Positions 42,453 through 53,102 of a stretch of 64,000 bases of DNA are shown piece by piece; positions within the stretch are counted from its first letter, which is position 1, and every line of letters starts with the position of its first letter. A model generated the notes under the pieces. That model had not been told where the DNA came from. It did not search any database and worked only from the letters and a program-made list of their open reading frames with translations. Position numbers and translations under genes: made by a program. The stretch covers positions 62,001-126,000 of the forward strand of contig NW_024882773.1 in assembly GCF_019059575.1 (NCBI RefSeq), given 5' to 3'. Source of the stretch: Amphibalanus amphitrite. Lineage: Eukaryota; Arthropoda; Thecostraca; Balanomorpha; Balanidae.

Positions 42453-42893
42453 GAGACCGACGACTGCGCCGCCACGAGCTGCCCGCGCCGTTTGTTTTTG
42501 TGATATCTAATATCCATTTTATTGCGTTGACGGTGGCTCTTCTACGATTTAGTGGAACCAGTGTGTGCGCGCCGCCTGCGGCCACCCGGGTGTGACATTC
42601 CTTCCCGTCTCTGTCTCGTTTCTTATATACAGCAATCGAATGAGTTTTCATGCGTACCCTGTGTTTTGCGGATGCGCAAAACACAGGGCGTAACAGGCCG
42701 CCGCCACAGCCTGTTACGCCTTAACTCATATGCTACACAAACAGTCATCGTGATCTCATGATACCCACAACCTACATACCAACTGTTCTAACGATGTGTA
42801 CGAATGATCGTGTGCCTGTATTTTACCCATGCCTACTTGTTTTTATGCTAATTGACATGCGTTGATGAAAAGCCGCGAAGGCGGATTAACGTG

Positions 42894-42899
42894 AATAAA
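42894..42899 (+). terminator. polyadenylation signal after the Abl-like tail
   Basis: AATAAA (gtgaataaatgaac) lies 440 bp after the stop at 42450-42452 and is followed by a gaactt repeat. It supports this being a genuine terminal exon originally. Confidence 0.45.
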
Positions 42900-42909
42900 T
42901 GAACTTGAA

Positions 42910-43800
42910 CTTGAACTTGTATGCTTTCACTGAAAGTGGCATATAATTTTAGGGATATATTAATATTCAGATAAATAACGTCAGTCTCGGCGCACTCAAT
43001 GGTGCGCAGCTCAATGAAACGAACAACACGTTTGCGGTATCTCTCCTAGCTGGTGAAGGGAACGACAATGTCATGGGATTCGTGGAGTCCACGACGGCGA
43101 GCAACATTCATTAAGAGGGCAGCGTCTGCGGCAATTGGCCACGGTTCACAGGTCCGTTCTCGGTTGGTGGCAGACGCCAACGACCCGGGCACAGCTGAAT
43201 ACCAGCCGGCCGCCGTCGCCCGTCAGTCCTGCAGGCAGCGTCACTGGCGGCCGGCACATCGAGCGAGGACCGAGGGACGGCTACAGCACACAAAATACGC
43301 GGCGGACACTCCCCGGGCGGCGTGGCGCGGCAGGCCACTGCCGCCGCCCCTCTCCCACACACATATACATACTCACATAAACACACACTCGGCGCTCGCC
43401 AGTCGTGTCGCGCCGAGTTCACAGTTTGATCACAGCAGGACAGGACGTGGTGAGCGCGCGGGTCCCGGACGGCCGGCCGCCGGGCCGCAATCAGCCACCG
43501 GCACCGCAGGTCGCACACCGTTCTGCAAGGCCGGCAGCGTCGCGAAAAACACCGCCGGGTCGCGGGCCGCCCCATCATACACATTGCTGAGACAGACGAA
43601 GATCTCAGCACACTTGAACCGGCAACAAAACGTGTTGCCGCACAGCAGCCGCGACGGCGGCGGCGGCCGGGGGCGGCGCGCGCCGCGCATGGATGGCTGC
43701 TCTCGTCGATGAAGCCGAAGTGAACGTTCACTGATTTTACTCTTTTAATTCCGAACTGGCAGTGTTCACAGTTTACAAGATCACAGGCTCGTGCTGAAGT
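42910..43800. other. GC-rich DNA without a recognised gene
   Basis: Several overlapping open frames on both strands (Arg/Pro/Ala rich), driven by composition. A CA-rich patch lies at 43354-43388. No domain, start context or splice pair is convincing. Confidence 0.35.
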
Positions 43801-43859
43801 GGCGTGGCGCGCGCCGCCCCACAGTCTGGCAGTGAGCCTGAGAATCTACATCTGAGCGG

Positions 43860-44340
43860 CGGCCTGCTGACTGGAGGACACCTCACACTCAGCCTGTTTC
43901 TCGAGTCGCCGCTGCACCTGCGCGCCTGTTCGACCAGCCGCGTGCGCCCCTGCTCCAGGCGCAGGTCAGCCGCGCGTCTCCCGCTCTCCTGCTCCAGCTC
44001 GGAGAGGCGCGCGCGCAGGTCCTCCAGGGTGTGGTGTGCTCAGCCTCGGCGGGGCGGCCAGCTCCGAGTTGCGATGCGCCAGTTGCTATTCGGTGGCTGA
44101 CAGCCCGGCGACTAGGCCTGTTCTCCGACTAGGCCGCCTGGGATCGACTTTTACGGATGGAACGCCACGATTCTACGATCCTTGTCCAGTTTCTGCAGCA
44201 GCAGAGCGAGTCACTGGCAGCGCTGTTGCTGCCAGACGACGGCCGTCGGCGCCCGGCGCGTCGCGCAGCGGCACATGCGCCGCGGCGATCGAGCACGGCG
44301 CGCCGTGTCAGCTGATAGCTGCTGAGCGCCGCTAACCCCG
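43860..44340 (-). pseudogene. possible coiled-coil coding remnant
   Basis: On the minus strand, about 44030-43890 reads LEDLRARLSELEQESGRRAA, then DLRLEQGRTRLVEQARR, a plausible heptad pattern. Further upstream in another frame is ALLLQKLDKDRR. Frames do not join and no gene model could be built. It could equally be a chance reading of GC-rich DNA. Confidence 0.25.
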
Positions 44341-45785
44341 GCGCAGCAGCTGGCGGAGCGCCGCACCACACGGCAACCTGACGGGACGCGCGGGCGGGTC
44401 AGGGGGAGTGGTACCCGACAGGGTCAGCCACATCACAGCCACACCTACCTCACCCCACACTGACAAAGTGCCACCACGCCAGGAAAATGTTTCACCTCAG
44501 AATTGCATGAACCTAGAAATAAAACAGGATTGCATAGCTCCTGTATAGAATAGTCAGAGAAATATAGCATAGACACAAATTATTGGACCATAGGCAAGAT
44601 TTTGCTGAGGGAGGGGCCACAGGTCGGGGCCTATTGTCGTACCCCCTTCAAAAGGAAAACTCCTCGGATTTGGCCCACTATTTTTGGGGGTGTGGTGCAG
44701 CTGTTTTAATTTATTTTAATTTTTTATTTTATTTTATTTTTCACCTTCAGGGGGAGACCATGACACCCGTGGGCCGTGGACACCCCCTTGGCTGCATCCC
44801 CGCACTGAATGAAGAAGCAAATTGAAGAAGCGGCTTTGACCATAGGCGCAAAAATGACATGGAACAGTCAACAGACTACATTTTTATGGAGCAGGCTACG
44901 TTTTTTATGCAGTATGTTATATAGTGAACATTGCATGTTTTATATAGGCAATTTACTCTTCATGAACCCATTTTGCTACGCACTTATCTACCTTTCAAGT
45001 TTCAATTGATGGGCCAATGCTCGTGTATATAATTATCAGTATTCAAATATGATGCTGAGACATGTTCAATCTCTGACAAACTCCTTGTATACAAAAAAAA
45101 ATTATAGTAGTATGCAAAAGTCATAACTTACTGATCACTTTCTGTCAACAGCCTGCAAGCAGCATTGCGAGTTTCCTCATGCAGTGACAGAGACCTCTGT
45201 CATGTGCTTACTGCATGGTGTGTCTTGTTGGCTTTTAAGAAATTTCAACAGCTAAGAAGGAAAAACAAAACATTTCTTTAGATACCTGCATGATAGCAAG
45301 CTAAGATGAAATGAGTAAAAGCATACCAAAGAATAAAGATCCTAATCAATAAGTTCGGAATGGAATAGCTTGTGAGGTGTTATGTAGTACGCTGGTTGAA
45401 AGGTTTGTAGGTTGAATAGGCATCTGGCATGGAGGCTTTAGGTTAGTATTACAAACATTTTAGGAAAGTAGGTAAGGTTAGTTCAGGAAAGATTGTTTGT
45501 TATTTTCATCCAGATTTCAGACTTGTTCACTTTGTACCTATCTAAAATTGACACAAACATGTTAAAAGTAATGGTGAAAATATGCTCCTTTCCTATGTGA
45601 ATTGTGGTGTTAGTATCTGAATTATATGTGCAGGAAGTCCAACAAACTTACATTGACTAGGCATCAGTAAGGTATCATATTGCCAACTACAAAATGCCAA
45701 ATCAGAGACACTTTTGTTATTGTATGAGCCGCGTCATATTTGAAAGCAAATACATTTGCTGCCAAATTTCCCCCCTCATTGGCAT
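44341..45785. other. no gene recognised
   Basis: AT-rich intronic or intergenic DNA with a TTTTA-rich stretch near 44705-44740. Nothing else seen. Confidence 0.35.
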
Positions 45786-45789
45786 GAAG

Positions 45790-45966
45790 TAAATCCTTCA
45801 TGACGTCACAGATCCGATCTAAATGACGTCACGATGAAATATAAAAGTCGAAATATCTTAAAAAGTATAGTGTGAAAATGCGTAATAACTTGCAGAATTC
45901 GTCACAATACCCTGAGTAACATTTCCGAATCCTAAACGGGACTTTTTTGAAGGTGGGATAGTCCCT
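45790..45966 (+). mobile_element. right-end fragment of the TTAA/GGGAC-type transposon
   Basis: Ends gaaggtgggatagtccct followed by TTAA (45967-45970). The preceding 170 bp (gacgtcacgatgaaatataa, aaagtcgaaatatctt) parallels the right end of the element 35820-38594. Left end not found. Confidence 0.65.
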
Positions 45967-46008
45967 TTAAGTTATGTTTTGTATTAAGCTGTGACACTCA
46001 CTTGACGA

Positions 46009-46235
46009 AGCGGCTTCAGCGTCCGTATCGTCAATGACTGGAACGCTGTACCTGCTGAAGTTGTGTCTGCCGAAAGTGAAACGCTCTCAATATTCAAGGC
46101 ACGACTTGACTGTCACTGGACACACCTAATGTATGTCATGCCAAAACCTTGAGAGTCCTGAATGTCACCGCAAAGCAACTTGGTGAGAACAGGACCTATA
46201 GGCCAAGTGGCCAAGTGACCTACCTACTGCAGTGT
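46009..46235 (+). pseudogene. 3' fragment of a family B LINE
   Basis: Codes FSVRIVNDWNAVPAEVV and FKARLDCHWTHLMYVMPKP to a stop at 46150-46152, matching the last 45 residues of the LINE at 6.1-8.2 kb (ARVVNDWNGLPMSVV ... DAHWANFRYLVPDWR). The following 3' UTR shares ataggccaagtggcc. Only the extreme 3' end was inserted, as is typical for LINEs. Confidence 0.8.
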
Positions 46236-46524
46236 TGCCCGGGGGGACTAAGGGAAGGGACTCTGCACTGTAAGGATTTGAATTTTGGAAAGGAAGCAGG
46301 CTATGGGCCATGGGGATATCACTAATGTCTGGAAGATTATATAACTGTTTTGTAACTCTGCTGCTAACCTCAGCTCTTAATTACTTTGGTGCTCATTAAT
46401 TAAATAAAGTTGGCACACTTCATACAAAGTTGAGGAAGCTCTGGTTTGGTTGCCTCCTTGCTCACCCCATTGGATGTGTTAGAGTAATGGGATTGGTGAA
46501 AAAAGCTCCCTTTCTGTCCCTCAG

Positions 46525-49500
46525 TGTGTCGTCTCTGCGTACTCCGGCCGCTCTACTGGTCCCGAGGGTGTGCGCCCCGGCACTGCTGCCGGCTCGCACC
46601 ATGTTCATCCAGACGCAGGAGACGCCGAACCCCAACAGCCTCAAATTCCTTCCGGGAAGAACGGTACGCTGGGGGAGGGGGGGCAGACTGGTCGGTCCGA
46701 GGAGCGATATTTGCGGGCTGTGGGAATGTGGGAATAGCATGCTGCAGGACTGCGGAGTCTGAGTCGGAGTCGGTCGGTCAGAGTCGTCAGTCCTGCCCTG
46801 AGCCGTAGTCGGAGTCGCCAAAATCTTACCGATTCAAACTCCGGAGTCGAGTTAAAGGTACCCTCCCACCTTCAAGGAAGTTAATGAATTGGCACAAAAG
46901 TGATGTACCGTGGTTGAGAAAGACCGGAAATCAAATAAACATCAACCAAATTTCACACAAAAAATATTACCGGTTTTTGAGAAATTAGACTTTTATTTCT
47001 TGTTTATTTTTTGCCTCCGCTGTTCCTATAACGTCATTTGGAAGCAATCATAGGTGTCTTAGAAGTGCGACAAATGTTGCGCGCAAGGCAGTACGTACTA
47101 CCACAGCAACAATTGTCAATTTTCCCAAGGTTTTAGTAAAATATTGAAAAATCGCTAGATCTGCGGTGACGTCACAAAGTCAGAGGGGGCATTCAAATGC
47201 ATTAGCCCTTCTGAATTTGAGTGCTGCAGACTTAACAATTAAATATTTCCGACTTAAGGCATCTCTCGATGCGGTGAGCATCCAAACCGGTATTTGCGAG
47301 CCAGGGCTGTCTCAACTCAACAATGCGTAGTGATTAGTGTATGTTTACAGTCTTGTTTTTAACTATATTTGCATTTGTATAAGTTTTATGTTTGTGACTG
47401 AATCCGTTATTGGGTGCCCACTGCCCATGCCCGTGGATTTTTTTCATTAAACAAAATAAACAAATAAGCAAATAAGCTATACATTTGGCTGTCTCATCTC
47501 GAAACTACACCTGTAATGTTACCTTGTCTCACCTGGAATGTTAACCCGCGCACCGACGGGGGTCTGCGCCAACTTCGCACCGACGGGGGGGGGGCGGATT
47601 ACCGCCCCCCCCCCTGAGATCTCGAGAACGAAGCAAGATAGCGACAAGCGGTAAACGGCATCGGATATGCACGGCCAAGATCTACAATTTTTACTAAGGT
47701 CATTTTCAGGTCAGGTCAAAGATGACGTCACAGGGGTCGAAAAAGTCAAAATGGTGGCGCTAGATATGGAGAGAGTTTTTCTCGAATAACTTTCGAATTA
47801 GTCAGGATAGGAACAAACTAAGGGCATCATCGTGATCCTCTCGTCAATCCGCATCGAATGATATATATATGTTGACCTCGAAAGGTCAAGGTCAAAGGTT
47901 GACCTCAGGTCACGTAACCTCGAGGTCATCATGTATATCATTCGATGCGTCTTGACGAGCTGAACACAATGAGACCATCCACGCGTCTGTATCTTGTTCC
48001 TGTACGGAGTTATTGGCCAAAAACCTTTGGTGACCTTTGATGACGTCACATGACCTCACAGCTGCCCAACAGCAAAACAGACCTCAAGGTAGTGAAGGTT
48101 GATCGTATATGAAGTCATGTAAAGTATATGGGGCTATTCCGACCCGTTTTAGTGGTAAAAACAGGGAGTTGATTTTTCCCCCATTGACTTATAATGGGGA
48201 GGTCGCGAAATTGACCTGACCTTAGGTCACCGATATAAAAATTCCGAGATATACAAATTGTAGCTACTAATGACATAATAATATCCTGCGACTTTCAAAG
48301 GCCTCCAACATCTATTATTACATGGCTCCTGTGTTAATTTGGCATGAGATATTTTTTACTATTGCCCGACATCAGGTTACTGACCTTTCAGTGTCAGGTT
48401 ACTGACCTTTCTGAAGGTGAGAAGCGGTTGCCATGTCAACGGTCAATAGTAAGTTGCTCGCGCAGTGGTGTTTGAACAAAAATTCAAATGTCGTAATTTT
48501 ATCGTCGTTTTCTCAGACTGTTCAGTTTGATTTCGTGATTGGCTAGTCAAGTCATCAAGAACTGGGCCGTCATTTGAACATGTCCGTTCAAATACCCCGA
48601 TTTAATTTGTTGGAGCCGCATTAATTGGATGAGCTATTTTCATCGCGCAGGGCTCAGGGCACTAAAAAAGGTGATTAAATCAGCAGAAGACGTCTTCATT
48701 GAGTTCTTGCAAGTAAAAGGCATATCTGTTGAAAGCTGCATGCACAGCAACGATGTCCTGGACAACGCTGTGAAGGAGTTCTTCATTACTGTAAAACGCA
48801 AGGACGGTGAACGCTACAAATCGAAGAGTCTCCACACTCTCAAGTACGGCGTAGTGAGTGCTATTGCTATATCAACGTAGTGAGTGCTATATCAACTTTA
48901 ACATGTAAAGCAACTAAGTGTGTGCCGTAGACATGTGACGTGGCTATGATTGTATATCCAATACATTCAATTGTACCATGATATTTGTGTTTTGATATTT
49001 TTTATTACGGGATGAATGAGTACTAAGTAAAGATTCCGAGAGTTTGCCATGTAATAAAACGAATACTGCATGGGGGAGCGGGCAATAGCAAAAATATTGC
49101 CCTCTGTAACGTCACTGTCGCCCTCGGGTGAAGACCTCCACAAGTGCTATTGCCCTCGGCTTCGCCTCGGACAATAGCACTTATTTCGGTCTTCACCCTC
49201 GGGCGACAGTGACGTCACATCGGGCAATACTTTTTGCTATTGCCCGCTCCCCCATGCAGTATTCGTATACTGTAGCTGTGGCACGGTGACAAAGTTGCAA
49301 AAAAGTGACTTGAGGTTGGGTCATTCAAAGTGACCTGGTGACCTGACCTTAAAAGGTAGGAAGTTCAAACTTGCACACCATGTGTAAAATTGATAAGGTT
49401 ATAGTCATACCAAATTTCGCGGCGCTACGCGCCGCGGTTTTCCCGCTATTCGCGAAAAACCTCAGGGGGGGGCGGATATCCGCCCCCCCCCCCCCGTCGG

Positions 49501-52500
49501 TGCGCGGGTTAAGGTGGGATGGTCACGTTAAAACTGCATAGCTCTTTTGTCATGCACTGCAGCTGCACCCATTAAGCTTGACGATACTACGCTCTTAACC
49601 TTTCCAAATTAGCTTTCATCGAAAAATGTCACGTTTCTGTTTGGGACGAGCGTTTTCAGCGAAATTAAACAAGACAGCGATTTCGCCAGACCCTGCTTTT
49701 AATTCAGCGTGAAGAGTTCAATTCAGAATGAGGCTGTCCAGCCCCCATCCCCGTGTTTGCAGGTTAGGGATGGTCAGATGACCAGAAGGCAGTCACTGAC
49801 GTCGTGCCCCCGCTCTGTCGGTAGGTGCTGGAGGAGGGCGGCACGCTCGACTTCCCCACCGTGGCCACGGCGCAGCACTCGCCGCTGGCCAAGCTGCTCT
49901 TCCGCATCCCGGGCGTCAAGTCCGTCTTCCTCGCCCCAAACTTCATCACGGTCACCAAGGTCAGGCACTAAGATTCGTGTGTGACCCTCGACCCTTTCCG
50001 CAGTGACGAGGAGTAAGGCCGTGACTTTTTAGAGGAGTAAGCCTCGTCACATTTTTTTAGATCGGGAGTAGACAGTGGATGTTGTGTTCTAGACTGTATA
50101 GGGGCACCGTGTGTCATTGCGACTGTAACCGAGGCACTGCAACTCTGATCGTGAATATCGTTTACCCCATTGATACCTCTGATGGATAAGCTAAGGATAC
50201 TAAGCAATATGTTTTTGTGTGTCGTGAAGGGAAATTATCGCTGATTTCACTCACAAACCAGCTGCATGCGGCGCTTCCTATGGGGAGTCTAATCCTGAAC
50301 ATAGTCACGCTAGCGACATGCCAGTCGTCGTAATGGTGTGTCATACTGACGTTCCTGCGTATCTTCCGACACTCCCCGTGTGTGTCTTTACTGTTTACCT
50401 CTATACTGACATTCTTTCTGCGTTTCTTCTGAGGCTCTTTTTGTGCCTCTCCTTACGTTCTCCTAACGTTATTTTCCTTCTCCTCCAACATTCTCCTTGT
50501 ATCTGTGCTGACTGACTTTCACATTGTCTCTCCCGATCCCCTCTGTGTCTGTTCCGTCACAAGTGGTGTCTCTACACTGATATTGTCTCTATGTCCCGTC
50601 TCAGACTCCCTCTGTGTATTCCGTCTCCCTGTGTGTCTCCGTCTCCGTACTCACACCCACCCTGCCCTCCCTCCCGGTGGTAAGATTGATGACGAGGTGG
50701 AGTGGAAGGTCATCAAACCGGAGATTTTCGCCACCCTGATGGACTTTTTCACGTCGGGACTGCCCGTCGTACACCAGGCCGCCTACGACGCCGCCGACGG
50801 ACGTCAAGGTGTGATGACGTCAGTGGGTTACTTTTTGGGAAGGCGAGATGACGTCACTGGGTACGGGGACCCGCAGTTGCTACTGTACACGAACCCCAAC
50901 TCTAGCCGTCTGCCCTGTCCAGTAACAACGGATAACATTGATATCGACTGCTGGTCCCTGTACAAGGGCAGCTGAGGTTTTCTGTGCGTGCCCTCTGACA
51001 GCTTATCGTTGTTCCCTGTGAGGGTGCTGGGACAATTTACTCAGGGTCGCTGTACAGTAGCAACTGCGGGTCCCCGTACCTACCGTTCTCGGGTTTTATA
51101 ACGTTATGAATTAACAATGATAATTTGGAGATAGTAAAGCTGTAAAGCTACATATACATACCACCACGGGATACTATATCAATCTCAATCTCAATCTCAA
51201 TCTCAATCCTCGTATTGTCACGTTCAGCCGGTTCAGCCTCTGCCCGCCCGGCCTGTCGGCGTCTCCGTGCATCTATAGTTGTGTCCATGTCTGACAGATG
51301 GCGCGGAGAGCGGCGATCTGTAGTTGTATTTTTCTCCGACAGATGGCGCGGAGAGCGGCGACGAGGACGAGGTGGTGGCCATGATCCGTGAGCTGCTGGA
51401 CACACGTATCCGTCCCACGGTCCAGGAGGACGGCGGCGACATCGTCTTCATGGGCTTCGAGGACGGCGTGGTGCGTCTGAAGATGCAGGGCTCGTGCACC
51501 AGCTGTCCCAGCTCGGTGGTCACGCTGAAGAACGGCGTCCAGAACATGCTGCAGTTCTACGTGCCCGAGGTGCGGAACAGGTGGGGGAGGAGTACGGACG
51601 GAGGGCGGGGCGGGGGGGGGGAGCGACGGCAACGACTGGAGCGGTGCATCCGTTCTCTCCACCCTTAGTATGGCTCCGCCTCCAATAGTATAGTATCTCT
51701 TCACCCTCGGTATTAGCCCAATCGGTCCTCCATCCGCCTCTGGGACCAAGTACCGACTCCTCATGGTCTGTTTCACATTTCGCCGTTCCGAGCTGACAGT
51801 CACGCCACTGGGACTGGCGAGAGGCGGCCCCCAGTGGGGCTCGTCTCTCGGTGCCACTGGGACTGGCGAGAGGCGGCCCCAGTGGAGCTCGTCTCTCGGT
51901 GCCACTGGGACTGGCGAGAGGCGGCCCCAGTGGAGCTCGTCTCGGTGCCACTGGGACTGGCGAGAGGCGGCCCCCAGTGGGGCTCGTCGCTCGGGGCCCA
52001 GTATCGGCCCCTAGTGGAGCTCGTCTCTCGGGGCCCGGTATCGGCCGATGTGTGTCCACGGTCCGATGTCAGTATCCGCAATGTTGTGTCAGTTGTTGTG
52101 TGTCTGATGTCATATCCTCCAGTGTCACAGGTGGTCTCTATGGAACAGTTTATGGACGAGACGGACGAACCTCTCTAACCGGTTTGGCGGGAGCACGTGC
52201 GAGATACGTGAATATGGACAGTGCGCAATCAATTTTCGGACACCCTGTAGTGTGTCTGATGTTACAGGCTGGCTCTATGGAACAAGTCATGGACGAAGCG
52301 GACGAAGTTGTTACGGTTTGTGTCTGATATAGTGTGTCTGATGTTACAGGTTGTCTCTATTGAACAAGTCATGGACGAGACGGACGAAGTTGTTACGGTT
52401 TGTGTCTGATATAGTGTGTCTGATGTCACAGGTTGTCTCGGTGGAACAGTTTATGGACGAGGCGGACGAAGTTGTTACGGTTTGTGTCTGATATAGTGTG

Positions 52501-53102
52501 TCTGATGTCACAGGTTGTCTCGGTGGAACAGTTTATGGACGAGGCGGACGAAGTTGTTACGGTTTGTGTCTGATATAGTGTGTCTGATGTTACAGGTTGT
52601 CTCGGTGGAACAGTTTATGGACGAGGCGGACGAAGTTGTTACGGTTTGTGTCTGATGTTACAGGTGGTCTCGGTGGAACAAGTCATGGACGAGGCGGACG
52701 AAGTTGTTACGGTTTGTGTCTGATATAGTGTGTCTGATGTTACAGGTGGTCTCGGTGGAACAGTTTATGGACGAGGCGGACGAAGTTGTTACGGTTTGTG
52801 TCTGATATAGTGTGTCTGATGTTACAGGTTGTCTCGGTGGAACAGTTTATGGACGAGGCGGACGAAGTTGTTACGGTTTGTGTCTGATATAGTGTGTCTG
52901 ATGTTACAGGTTGTCTCGGTGGAACAAGTCATGGACGAGGCGGACAAAGTTGTTACGGTTTGTGTCTGATATAGTGTGTCTGGTGTTACAGGTTGTCTCG
53001 GTGGAACAAGTCATGGACGAGGCGGACGAAGTTATCGAGGACGAATTCAAAAAGTTCGAGAAAAAGATCAACGACGACAAGTCAAAATCTGAAGTCAAAT
53101 AG
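46525..53102 (+). CDS. NFU1: NFU1 mitochondrial iron-sulfur cluster scaffold, exons 2-6
   Basis: Coding exons: 46525-46663, 49825-49959, 50685-50808, 51343-51569, 52992-53102 (stop 53100-53102); all introns are GT-AG and phases agree throughout. With the candidate exon at 22.64 kb the product is 281 aa. Order: rest of the presequence ([18 protein letters not shown]), the Nfu N-terminal domain ([69 protein letters not shown]), and the NifU-like C-terminal domain ([34 protein letters not shown], then [20 protein letters not shown]). Cys-Thr-Ser-Cys is the cluster-binding CxxC. The tail [18 protein letters not shown] is acidic, then Lys-rich. Family role: receives or carries 4Fe-4S clusters for lipoate synthase and respiratory complexes in the matrix. 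The start of exon 5 is duplicated in its intron and the last acceptor is amplified tenfold. Confidence 0.95.
48629..48880 (+). pseudogene. fragment resembling a Crypton-type tyrosine recombinase N-terminal region
   Basis: 83-codon frame with [20 protein letters not shown] and [16 protein letters not shown]. The pattern F-F-x-x-V-(K/R)-K-x-D-G-x-x-Y-x-x-x-S-L-x-x-(L/I) is that of the DNA-binding helices in Crypton-derived/QRICH1-ZMYM-like proteins. No catalytic Arg/Tyr region follows; a donor-like gtagtgagtgc lies at the end of the homology, so it could be a captured exon. It lies within a TIR element that should not encode such an enzyme. Tentative. Confidence 0.4.
49059..49266. mobile_element. 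208-bp foldback element
   Basis: acgaatactgcatgggggag at 49059 is mirrored by ctcccccatgcagtattcgt at the other end. The arms (about 90 bp, with gcgggcaatagc and gtcgccctcgggtgaagacc inside) meet at a short centre near 49155-49165 (ggcttcgcc). Confidence 0.8.
50860..51080 (-). mobile_element. 221-bp inverted-repeat MITE, copy 2
   Basis: Same element as 3789-4009 in the other orientation, with the same length to the base and only scattered substitutions (cagcgaccctgag versus ctcagggtcgctg as reverse complement). It lies in NFU1 intron 4. Confidence 0.8.
51179..51209 (+). repeat. (caatct)n hexamer microsatellite
   Basis: tcaatctcaatctcaatctc: about five perfect hexamer copies in NFU1 intron 4. 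Confidence 0.85.
51291..51366 (+). repeat. duplicated splice acceptor plus start of NFU1 exon 5
   Basis: The string gacagatggcgcggagagcg occurs at 51294 and again at 51339; the second is the real acceptor and exon start. The upstream copy would read Gly-Ala-Glu-Ser-Gly-Asp and then tctgtag. Confidence 0.85.
51803..52050 (+). repeat. ~55-bp minisatellite in NFU1 last intron
   Basis: Four to five units beginning gccactgggactggcgagag and continuing gcggcccccagtgg and ctcgtctctcgg; the last units are degenerate (ggggcccagtatcggcccc). Confidence 0.85.
52131..52991 (+). repeat. 82-bp tandem array of NFU1 acceptor + exon-start decoys, ten copies
   Basis: Each unit has about 40 bp of intron ending tgatgttacag and 42 bp of exon (gttgtctcggtggaacaagt ... 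gacgaagtt). Exon-like starts: 52131, 52268, 52350, 52432, 52514, 52596, 52664, 52746, 52828, 52910; the true exon starts at 52992. Spacing is 82 bp, except 68 between 52596 and 52664 and a longer first gap. Every decoy keeps an AG acceptor and would read in the NFU1 frame as [19 protein letters not shown] or a close variant, then stop. Confidence 0.93.

Larger units (their letters stand above)
47545..49508 (+). mobile_element. 1.96-kb TTAA element with perfect 18-bp TIRs
   Basis: CCCGCGCACCGACGGGGG at 47545 is perfectly inverted at 49491-49508; TTAA flanks both sides (47541-47544, 49509-49512). Subterminal G/C runs (ggcggattaccgcccc and ggcggatatccgcccc) form further hairpins. The interior is rich in aggtca/tgacct, and contains the frame at 48629-48880 and a foldback at 49059-49266. 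A different family from the GGGAC elements, though with the same TTAA preference. Confidence 0.85.
46856..49527 (+). mobile_element. TTAA/GGGAC-type transposon in NFU1 intron 2, itself interrupted
   Basis: TTAA at 46852 precedes AGGTACCCTCCCACCTT. The first 200 bp match the reverse complement of the right end of 35820-38594 (aagttaatgaattggca, acttttatttcttgttta). The right end aaggtgggatggtcacg is followed by TTAA at 49528. The element 47545-49508 sits inside it at a TTAA. Together they fill nearly the whole intron. Confidence 0.75.

Noticed and set aside
41188..42517. Other long plus and minus frames across the Abl-like tail
   Set aside because: Arg/Ala/Pro-rich shadows in very GC-rich DNA; only the frames with the conserved tail motifs were used.
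43053..43731. Overlapping 219- and 206-codon frames on opposite strands
   Set aside because: Composition-driven; no motif, start context or splice signals.
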